From: Fibrisoma limi BUZ 3
GTDB lineage: Bacteria; Bacteroidota; Bacteroidia; Cytophagales; Spirosomataceae
DNA: 64,000 nucleotides
Reading direction: 5' to 3'
Assembly: GCF_000296815.2 (NCBI RefSeq)
Contig: NC_019017.1
Location: forward strand, 62,001 to 126,000
Of this stretch, positions 35,982-42,708 are shown one piece after another. Position 1 is the stretch's first letter, and each line of letters starts with the position of its first letter. The notes beneath the pieces were generated by a model. The model did no database searches. It was not told the DNA's origin and saw only the letters and a list, made by a program, of their open reading frames with translations. The position numbers were made by a program, and so were the translations under genes.

Positions 35982-36472
35982 GATCCGATTTTATTGCGAT
36001 TAAGTCCGTAACCACTGCTGGAATAGCCCCGGTCGTACGTACTATCCCCCTGCAGCGAAACGCCGTTGCTACCCCAGCCTCGGTTAGTAATCAACTCATT
36101 AACGACTTCGCGGTAGCGAGTCGAGGTAGTACGTAGCGTGACGAACAAATTGGCCTTTGTACCTGGGTTCAGACCATAAAAGTCTGAGCCGCCGGAGTCG
36201 TCGTCGGAATAGATGCTACCTGCGTCGTCTAACTGGTAGCGGTAACCGCCTACACGGCTACCCGTTGGCGAGACAAGCTGAATTTCAAAGCTGTCGAGAG
36301 CTTCTTTACTCAACATAAACAGCAGGTCATTGCGCCAACGCTCGGCCTCTGCTTTGGAGACTAAGTCCGCAAAAACCATGGATAGACAATCCTCGTACAC
36401 CTTGCCTAGGATGTAACGAGCGCGAGATTCAGTGTAGGTGCTGGTCCGCGTGAAGGTTGATGTTTGGCTCAT
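35975..36472 (-). CDS. cap7: Bacterial HORMA-domain protein (CBASS Cap7-type sensor)
   Basis: This 165-aa protein matches the bacterial HORMA outline. TESRARYILGKVYEDCLSMVF is the first helix; then come WRNDLLFMLSKEALDSFEIQ and a beta hairpin with SGGSDFYGL. A flexible Gly/Ser/Tyr-rich C-terminal tail is compatible with the safety-belt/closure-motif region. Bacterial HORMAs bind phage-derived peptides and then activate the CD-NTase. It lies 8 bases after the CD-NTase gene and overlaps the TRIP13-like gene. Confidence 0.82.
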   Translation of the reverse strand: MSQTSTFTRTSTYTESRARYILGKVYEDCLSMVFADLVSKAEAERWRNDLLFMLSKEALDSFEIQLVSPTGSRVGGYRYQLDDAGSIYSDDDSGGSDFYGLNPGTKANLFVTLRTTSTRYREVVNELITNRGWGSNGVSLQGDSTYDRGYSSSGYGLNRNKIGSW

Positions 36473-36480
36473 AATATAGT

Positions 36481-37509
36481 TTAGTCACAGTGGTTACGAA
36501 ACGCGTTACCAAAGATGCGGACCATGCTGTCCATCGATTTGGAGTCCTCACCATCCTCGTTGAAGCGGATGGCCCTGGCCCACTCATCCCGCCCCTTCGC
36601 CAGCCAGTCGGCTAGTTCATTCACTTCTCCGTAGCCCCATTTTTTAACCACATTGTTTTCGGGATTAACCGGATCGAATACGCACCACTCCGCCGATTCA
36701 TCGGCAGGCTGTTTGGTATTGACGTCGGAGAAGAAGATAGGTTTGCGTTGTTTTACTAAGCTGGCCAGTAAGCTAAACCACCGGGCTAAGGTTTCCGCGT
36801 AAGTTGTGCAGACGGATAGCTCATCGTAGGCTTTGGCGCAGAGCAGGTCGATGAGCATGCTCGATGGAAGGTTTCCGTTGCCGAAATAATAGTTATCAAC
36901 CGATTGACTTTCCCGCCACCATTTCATCAGCCTGACGCATTCATTGAATTGAACCCGGCCGGCCAAGGCGTCACTCGACTTGGTTCGTGCCCGGACAAAA
37001 GCTACATGTTTTTCAATGGACGTTTTCAGGCGATCCCCATTGGAGCGAATGATGATTTGCTCATCCGCCCGACCCGTCGATAGCATCGGGACAATATCGA
37101 AGAAAAGCCGGTTGCTGAACTTCAGTTTGATTGAGCTTTTGGTAGGCTCTTTGGCGGTATCAGGGTAAGTCGAATCCGCATACCGGGCAAATCGGTCCAA
37201 CAATTCGGTAAGCTTTTCCCCTTGGGCATCCTTGGGCGCTACCACAAACGGAATGTCGACGTCCTGCCCTTCCACCTCGGCATGTCCTCGCATGTGCCGA
37301 CGTAAGCCTGTCCGTTTTGCAAATGAACCACTATGGGGCGTCGCCGTCACGAGCAGGCTATCTTCAATCGCTTTTGCTTTTATTCGAGAGCGGATAAAAT
37401 CCGCCTGGGCGGCTATCTGATCGATGGTTTCATCCTCCGGACGAATCCAGTTTACGAAACACGTTAGACGGCGGTGGAGCGTGTTGCGGTGGTACGAGAA
37501 TTGATTCAT
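36481..37509 (-). CDS. CD-NTase, CBASS cyclic-oligonucleotide synthase (type III module)
   Basis: This 342-aa nucleotidyltransferase has the CD-NTase active site HSGSFAKRT (Gly61-Ser62), GQDVDIPFVV (Asp83, Asp85) and FFDIVPML (Asp138). Linkage to HORMA and TRIP13-like genes points to the CdnC/CdnD-like branch, activated by HORMA binding. It is the first gene of the seven-gene CBASS operon and faces the divergent regulator gene. It is quite different from the second CD-NTase of the operon, so the two probably make different signals (inference). Confidence 0.9.
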   Translation of the reverse strand: MNQFSYHRNTLHRRLTCFVNWIRPEDETIDQIAAQADFIRSRIKAKAIEDSLLVTATPHSGSFAKRTGLRRHMRGHAEVEGQDVDIPFVVAPKDAQGEKLTELLDRFARYADSTYPDTAKEPTKSSIKLKFSNRLFFDIVPMLSTGRADEQIIIRSNGDRLKTSIEKHVAFVRARTKSSDALAGRVQFNECVRLMKWWRESQSVDNYYFGNGNLPSSMLIDLLCAKAYDELSVCTTYAETLARWFSLLASLVKQRKPIFFSDVNTKQPADESAEWCVFDPVNPENNVVKKWGYGEVNELADWLAKGRDEWARAIRFNEDGEDSKSMDSMVRIFGNAFRNHCD

Positions 37510-37565
37510 AAAGAATAATTAAAGGTCGAAGCAGGCTATATGGATGCTACAAGAGGGCCAACGAG

Positions 37566-37626
37566 AGGTTAACAAAAAAGGTTTCTTAAATCATTTTGTT
37601 AACCTAAAAAATTTGTTTGTTAACCC
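37566..37626. promoter_or_regulatory. Three GTTAAC operator-like sites between the CBASS operon and its divergent regulator
   Basis: A perfect 12-bp inverted pair AGGTTAACAAAA (37566-37577) and TTTTGTTAACCT (37594-37605) is followed by TTTGTTAACCC (37616-37626). The GTTAAC cores start at 37568, 37598 and 37619, about three and two helical turns apart. This is the natural binding site for the XRE-type regulator encoded to the right. It lies between the two divergent genes, so one repressor could control both. Confidence 0.6.
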
Positions 37627-37676
37627 AGGTGTGATCTAATTTTGCACCAGAGGGCCGTATAGTAAGTATAAAGTAG

Positions 37677-37684
37677 TACCTTTG
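37677..37684 (+). promoter_or_regulatory. Bacteroidetes-type -7 box for the regulator gene
   Basis: TACCTTTG matches the Bacteroidetes -7 consensus TAnnTTTG and is 66 bases before the regulator ATG. A TTTG at 37641-37644 is farther away than the usual -33 spacing, so only the -7 element is claimed. Confidence 0.4.
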
Positions 37685-37749
37685 CGGCTTTTTTGGCTAT
37701 CAGCCGTTAATATTAGTGAAGCTCAAAATCTCGATTGTTAACTACTACT

Positions 37750-38796
37750 ATGAAAGAAGTCTTCGCTGCTCGATTAAAGCAGGCTCGTTTACTGGCCAAG
37801 CTATCGTTACGGGAACTGGCGGAACGAATGAACAACGCTGTCAGCTACGTTGCCATTAAGAAGTATGAAGATGCCAAGTCGTTACCCGACGAGTCGGTCA
37901 TCGTTGCTCTGGCCAACGCTCTGTCGGTCAAGCCTGACTATTTTTTTAAGGCGTCTGCCGTTGAACTAACCAATGTGGAGTTCCGACGAAAGGCAAAGCT
38001 GGGCGTTAAAGAAATTAATAGCATCAAAGAGATTGTTAAAGATCATTTAGAACGCTACTTTGAGGTTGAGGAGATACTACAGATTGAACGCAGTTTTCAA
38101 AATCCATTAGCGAAGAACGCTATTACAAAGCCCGAAGAGGTGGAAGATAGGGTTTTAGCATTGCTCAAAAGCTGGCATTTGGGCTATAACCCCATTCCCA
38201 ACGTCATTGAGACGCTGGAAGAAAAAGGGATAAAAGTAATTGAGATTGAAGCACCGAACGAGTTTGACGGTTTATCGACGTACGTAAATGGCGTTCCCGT
38301 CATTGTGCTTAATAAAAATTATGGTTCGGAACGTAAGCGGTTTACGGCATTGCACGAATTGGCCCATCTGCTTCTATTGTTTCCTGAGAACACAGAGCAT
38401 CGGATTGTTGAAAAATGTTGCCACCGGTTTGCCAGTGCTATGCTTATTCCGCGCCCAGTCATGTATGAACTGTTGGGCAAAGTTAGGGTCCATATCACTC
38501 TTGCCGAGCTAATTATGATCAAAGAACAATATGGTATTTCTGTTCAAGCCATCATGCACCGGGCTAATGACTTAAACATTGTCAATGACTACATATACAA
38601 AGGATTCTGTATACGGATGGCTAAGAATAAGAAAGAGGAAGGTTTGGGCAAATACCTTGGCGTTGAAAAATCCTACCGCTTCAGACAGTTGGTATATCGA
38701 ATTGCCGTGGAAGAATTGGTATCCTTAACCAAAGCCGCTAACTTAGGTGACTTAAAAGCAGCGGAGTTACGAGATATCATTGACGCGCAGATTTAA
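37750..38796 (+). CDS. XRE-ImmA/IrrE fusion: HTH regulator with zinc metallopeptidase (CapH-CapP-like)
   Basis: Starting at the ATG before KEVFAARLK, the product has 348 aa. Residues about 5-62 form an XRE HTH (LKQARLLAKLSLRELAERMN, SYVAIKKYE). The C-terminal half is an ImmA/IrrE (COG2856) peptidase with ALHELAHLLLLFP (HExxH, residues 202-206) and RFASAMLIPRPV. Many CBASS operons are controlled by separate CapH (HTH repressor) and CapP (ImmA/IrrE-like peptidase) proteins; here both parts are in one chain divergent from the CBASS operon. The same architecture also occurs as the partner of toxins, so the downstream PIN-like gene may be its real partner. Confidence 0.85.
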   Translation: MKEVFAARLKQARLLAKLSLRELAERMNNAVSYVAIKKYEDAKSLPDESVIVALANALSVKPDYFFKASAVELTNVEFRRKAKLGVKEINSIKEIVKDHLERYFEVEEILQIERSFQNPLAKNAITKPEEVEDRVLALLKSWHLGYNPIPNVIETLEEKGIKVIEIEAPNEFDGLSTYVNGVPVIVLNKNYGSERKRFTALHELAHLLLLFPENTEHRIVEKCCHRFASAMLIPRPVMYELLGKVRVHITLAELIMIKEQYGISVQAIMHRANDLNIVNDYIYKGFCIRMAKNKKEEGLGKYLGVEKSYRFRQLVYRIAVEELVSLTKAANLGDLKAAELRDIIDAQI

Positions 38797-38804
38797 GCCC
38801 TGGC

Positions 38805-39323
38805 ATGAGACCCCAGATTGTTATTCATGACGTTAACATCCTTATTACCCTTTTTAAAGCCCAACTTACCAGCTTACCCTTCGCTATCGAAGCGGACTTT
38901 CTTACGACAAAGCTGATTTTTAATGATTTATCTAACTCGCAACAAGCACTGTACAATTCGTATGTAGAAGCCGGTAGTCTGGCCTTCGCCCAAGCGGAAT
39001 CATTGGCTATCGTCAATCCTCAGTTTACCGCTAATCGTGCACTATCAATTCAAGACCTATCCGGCTTAGCATTGGCGGAGGAACGCGGTGGTTTATTGTT
39101 AACAGAGATTAAGTCTGTAAAGCTTGCAGCCCAGCACGTTGGATTGAACACTTGTGGCCTGTTATGGGTACTCGACGAGTTAGTTAAACTGAATAAACTG
39201 ACGCCACGAGATGCTCAAGAACACATTGAGCAGTTATTAGACGTGAACTGTAAGTTAGATCAAAGCGAGTGCGCAGCTATGGCTCAACATTGGCTACAAA
39301 CACAACCTTTACATCACTTATAA
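38805..39323 (+). CDS. PIN-like protein following the XRE-ImmA gene
   Basis: This 172-aa protein has an N-terminal IVIHDVNILITLFKA with an early Asp (Asp9). The later block LSIQDLSGLALAEE is followed by GGLLLTEIKSVKLAAQHVGL and LLWVLDELV. This order is that of PIN-domain ribonucleases, although the usual second acidic residue (LLTxD) reads as Glu here. It starts 8 bases after the regulator stop, so the two form an operon resembling COG2856-PIN toxin-antitoxin modules. It might be an RNA-targeting toxin guarded by the regulator. Confidence 0.6.
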   Translation: MRPQIVIHDVNILITLFKAQLTSLPFAIEADFLTTKLIFNDLSNSQQALYNSYVEAGSLAFAQAESLAIVNPQFTANRALSIQDLSGLALAEERGGLLLTEIKSVKLAAQHVGLNTCGLLWVLDELVKLNKLTPRDAQEHIEQLLDVNCKLDQSECAAMAQHWLQTQPLHHL

Positions 39324-39754
39324 CAGTCAATACTTAATCTAATAAAAAGTTGAAGGTTAACTGACAGATTAAGTAAGGGCGGTGTCCGAACCCCGAAATA
39401 GAGCCAGTCTACAAAAAAGCGTTCCATTAATGCCCTTATCGTGCCATATCGAGTTAGGCAGGTGTATCAACTTAGGAAGTGAATGCAGGCAGACTTAGCC
39501 GTGAGTTTTAGCTAAAGCACGATTTAACGTTTGTCTAACTCACGTTCAATAAATGTTAAGTACGTTCGAAGACTAAATCAGTCAATACTACTTTGATCAA
39601 TTACGCTCACCATAGTATAAAGAATAACAGAACGAGAATTTTTTGATCTGGTATAAATCGGATGTCCAGAATAAGGGCCTTTCTGACAAACAGCATTGAT
39701 CACTTATTTTTCTATTAAAAACTGTTCTGAATCGCTGTTCATTAATCCGTGTTC
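39324..39754. other. Gene-free region left of the Tn3-family transposon
   Basis: It holds an inverted repeat TACTTAATCT (39331-39340)/AGATTAAGTA (39366-39375) just after the PIN-like gene. It also has a direct 11-base repeat CAGTCAATACT (39324 and 39579). No gene is visible. Confidence 0.4.
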
Positions 39755-39760
39755 ACTATC
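39755..39760. repeat. Target-site duplication, left copy (ACTATC)
   Basis: ACTATC directly precedes the left terminal repeat and recurs at 48474-48479 directly after the right one. Tn3-family elements usually duplicate 5 bp; 6 bp match here. Confidence 0.7.
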
Positions 39761-39798
39761 GGGTATAATTAAAAAAACGGACCAAATTCGTCAGAACC
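39761..39798 (+). repeat. Transposon terminal inverted repeat, left
   Basis: Starts GGGTATAATTAAAAAAACGG and continues ACCAAATTCGTCAGAACC. It pairs with the right end, compared in inverted orientation. Confidence 0.8.
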
Positions 39799-40133
39799 GC
39801 TTCGGTGGACCGATTGTTCGGTCGATTACTAAGCTGCTCTTGAAGGCAGATACGCGATTTTGACGATTCGTCTAAACTACTCAATGTAGAATTTAAGCGG
39901 GGTACTACGGCCTACTGAACGAACAGTATAGATCTTAAAGGGAGGGGTTATGGCCGTTTAGCTAAAGTAAATACAGGGGTTATGCTCAAGCATCGACGGG
40001 ATGGCTTGAATCTCGAAATGTAAATTCCAAGCCAATGACGAGGTCGTGGTGAAAATGATTTCCTTTTTTTAGTATCAGCCAAGCAAGCTTACTGGATGGA
40101 GCTAACCAACTTGCTGTAGTCTACCAGAAAGGA
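39799..40133. other. Gene-free left arm of the transposon
   Basis: About 330 bases between the left end and the first passenger gene. It contains a degenerate third copy of the terminal repeat at 40042-40080. A res-like recombination site could be here but is not identifiable. Confidence 0.4.
40042..40080 (-). repeat. Degenerate internal copy of the transposon terminal repeat
   Basis: GTCGTGGTGAAAATGATTTC followed by CTTTTTTTAGTATCAGCC resembles the right end (GTCGTGACGAATTTGATCCC, then TTTTTTTAGTTATACCC) in the same orientation. With the true left end it would delimit a 320-bp miniature element. Confidence 0.5.
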
Positions 40134-41429
40134 TCAATCAAAATTATCAGCAAAGATGATTTTACCGTTGGACTGAGCGAATCGGCAGTAATCGACCGAA
40201 CCCGTCCCTTCGAACTGAAAGGTAATACCCACGATGTCAGTAGGAACGCCCTGTCGCTTCGCTCGATAGGCCTCCCTGCCGTTTATCCATATCGTCACCT
40301 GATGATCGGCTACTTCACAGCGGACATCTACCCACTCTTGCATAGTAGTGCCAAAAGCCGACAAGTCCGTTTGGGTCCCCTTGACCTCATTACCTCCAGC
40401 ATACAGGTTCAGCGTCGAAACGCAACCTTTAGCGCTGAGCGGGATAAAAAACATATCTTCCTTGCCGTGGATCATGATCAACGCTTGCTGACAAACGGAA
40501 GAACCTTGTGCAAAATCGCTTTTGAGCCGGGTTTCCAAAACAAAGTTGTCCGTACGTAGGCCCGGCATCGCTCGTATGTTGCGGTAACGAACAATGGGGG
40601 CTTCCGGCTGCATGGGGATGTTGTGTTCCTTTATTGCCTTCACGGGCAGGTGCAGGATGCCATTAGAAACAAGTTGGCTGGCCGGAAACGAGACGGGTAC
40701 GGGATCCCGAAAAACAGAGACGTGCCACCCCTCGGAAGGAATCAGCAAATGGTGTTCCCGAACGATCTGCTGACCAATAACGAGCTTTGCCCGAAAAAAG
40801 CCGGGATCATAGTACACCGACGTATGTTGGTGGTTATTCCTGGAAACAAGTTGACGCCGTTTGGGGTCCCAGGACTGCTGAATGAAAACCGAGTCGGTGG
40901 GCGAAGCGGTAGCATCGTAGGTGAAGACAATCGTGTTCGGTATACCCCGCGTTACGGGCTGGCTGCTGAATGAAAAATCACGGGGCGAAAGCGATACCGG
41001 TTGTCTGGTATTTAAGAAGACAAACAGTACGCCTACTAATGTGACAACAATACCGGTAAAAACTAGGTAGGGCATCGGTACGAATTGACGCATACGCCGG
41101 GCAGAACCCAGGGGCGCTGGGGTAACCAGTGAACGACTCCCCGTATTCTCACCACTCGTTGGTTGTTGAAAATCATACCAGTTCGCGTAACCGATAAACT
41201 GCACCAACGCGTTCAGCGTCGTCAGTGTTGGGGAGGAGTCGTATTTTACTTTACCCCATACCCGCTTCAAGGTTGTCACGCTCAGACATACGCCGGTCCG
41301 GCTTAAGATGTCAGCGCTCAGCCGGTCAAAGTCCCCCGTCGTCCATCCTTCCGGACTACCAAAATCAATTTGACGCTCGATCAGCCGCCGACAGCGGGCT
41401 AAGTCAACTTCTTCTTGTTGAGCTAACAT
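40134..41429 (-). CDS. Membrane-anchored regulator-like protein with C-terminal LamG-like domain (transposon passenger)
   Basis: Starting at the ATG before LAQQEEVDL (the upstream TTG is rejected), the product has 431 aa. The N-terminal 95 residues hold a domain frequent in Bacteroidetes (FDRLSADILSRTGVCLSVTT, LKRVWGK, GYANWYDF), likely DNA-binding. One transmembrane helix follows (about residues 117-137), then an extracytoplasmic region. Its last 170 residues look like a concanavalin/LamG sandwich (VDVRCEVADHQVTIWING). This is the layout of a one-component surface sensor. It is divergent from the secreted-protein/receptor pair and probably regulates it (inference). Confidence 0.6.
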   Translation of the reverse strand: MLAQQEEVDLARCRRLIERQIDFGSPEGWTTGDFDRLSADILSRTGVCLSVTTLKRVWGKVKYDSSPTLTTLNALVQFIGYANWYDFQQPTSGENTGSRSLVTPAPLGSARRMRQFVPMPYLVFTGIVVTLVGVLFVFLNTRQPVSLSPRDFSFSSQPVTRGIPNTIVFTYDATASPTDSVFIQQSWDPKRRQLVSRNNHQHTSVYYDPGFFRAKLVIGQQIVREHHLLIPSEGWHVSVFRDPVPVSFPASQLVSNGILHLPVKAIKEHNIPMQPEAPIVRYRNIRAMPGLRTDNFVLETRLKSDFAQGSSVCQQALIMIHGKEDMFFIPLSAKGCVSTLNLYAGGNEVKGTQTDLSAFGTTMQEWVDVRCEVADHQVTIWINGREAYRAKRQGVPTDIVGITFQFEGTGSVDYCRFAQSNGKIIFADNFD

Positions 41430-41554
41430 GAGTCTGTGGATCAATTAGTTAAGAATTTGAACTAAGTTGAACGCGGATTGAATAACCTTGAATCAGGGTA
41501 TTGTAAGGAGGGGTATCATTTTTACGGCCGACAATTCCCCTCGCAAATTATCGT

Positions 41555-42670
41555 ATGAATTCCTTTCGCTCAACCCCGGCATGCCTGTTCTTTTTACTCT
41601 GGCTTTACTCGACCAGCAACGCTCAAACAGCCGTTCAATTTACCAAAGACCGGTGGACATTTCAAGGTACCTACAACCAAGAAACTTACCTGGGTAAACC
41701 CTCCGTACGGTTTACCGATGGGTCTGCTTTATTGAACGGGGTCCAATTCACCAATGGGATCCTTGAATACGACCTGGCCCTGGCACCAGGGCGAGGCTTC
41801 GTCGGGGTTTCGTTTCGTATGCAAAACGACAAAAACTACGAAAGCTTTTACCTGCGGCCTCACCAGTCGGGCAATCCAGACGCTACCCAGTACAACCCGG
41901 TGTATAATGGGTGGCCTTCCTGGCAACTCTACCACGGCGAAGGGTATACGGCCCCGGTACAACTTTCCTTCAATCAATGGATGCACGTCAAGTTAGTGAT
42001 CGCCGATCAACAACTGCAAGTCTATATTGACAATATGGCCCAACCGGTCCTGGTGGTTCCTCAGTTACAACGACCCGTACAGCCCGGTACGATAAGCGTG
42101 GGGGGGGCATCCGATGGGGCCGCCCACTACGCTAATTTCAGTTATACGGTTCTGGAAAAGCCGCTGCTTACCCCCGTGCCACCCCCGCAAGCCGTCCCTG
42201 CGGGCGCCATCACAATCTGGCAGGTTTCCAATGCATTCGCCGAGTCAGCCATTAGCAACGTCGTGCAGTTGACTCCTGACCAAAAAAACAAATTATCCTG
42301 GCAAACCATGGAGGCAGAACCGACAGGGCGGCTCAACCTGGCCCGGAGCGTCGTCTGGTCTTCAACGGCTACGACAACCTTTGCCCGGCTGCTGATTGAT
42401 TCCGAGCGTGAGCAGACCAAGCCGCTACAATTGGGGTTCAGTGACCGGGCACAGGTGTACCTGAATGATACCCTATTATACCGGGGACACGACGAATTCA
42501 GGTCAAGAGATTACCGTTTTTTAGGCTCAATGGGCTACTACGACACCTTGTATGTGCGGCTGCGAAAAGGACGGAATGAACTGTGGATTGCCATTGCTGA
42601 AGACTTTGGCGGCTGGGGCGTTCAGGCCCTACTGGTTGACCAGTCCGGTCTACGCTTCCCCCGTCCATAA
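41555..42670 (+). CDS. Secreted LamG/DUF1080-like protein (transposon passenger)
   Basis: This 371-aa protein has a signal peptide (LFFLLWLYSTSNAQ, cleavage near residue 23). Residues about 25-205 form a concanavalin-like sandwich (GILEYDLALAPGRGFVGVSF; QWMHVKLVIADQQLQVYIDN). A second beta domain follows (about 230-370). DUF1080-like domains bind or hydrolyse glycans; no catalytic residues are assigned. It shares the sandwich motif with the divergent regulator's C-terminus and precedes the receptor gene by 38 bases. Confidence 0.6.
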   Translation: MNSFRSTPACLFFLLWLYSTSNAQTAVQFTKDRWTFQGTYNQETYLGKPSVRFTDGSALLNGVQFTNGILEYDLALAPGRGFVGVSFRMQNDKNYESFYLRPHQSGNPDATQYNPVYNGWPSWQLYHGEGYTAPVQLSFNQWMHVKLVIADQQLQVYIDNMAQPVLVVPQLQRPVQPGTISVGGASDGAAHYANFSYTVLEKPLLTPVPPPQAVPAGAITIWQVSNAFAESAISNVVQLTPDQKNKLSWQTMEAEPTGRLNLARSVVWSSTATTTFARLLIDSEREQTKPLQLGFSDRAQVYLNDTLLYRGHDEFRSRDYRFLGSMGYYDTLYVRLRKGRNELWIAIAEDFGGWGVQALLVDQSGLRFPRP

Positions 42671-42708
42671 ACCAACCTCTCATTCGTTTCCCAACCCCCA
42701 TTTCCCGT

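Noticed and set aside
39324-39589. Direct repeat CAGTCAATACT 255 bp apart, considered as a second target duplication
   Set aside because: No inverted repeats or gene lie at the inner boundaries; likely chance.
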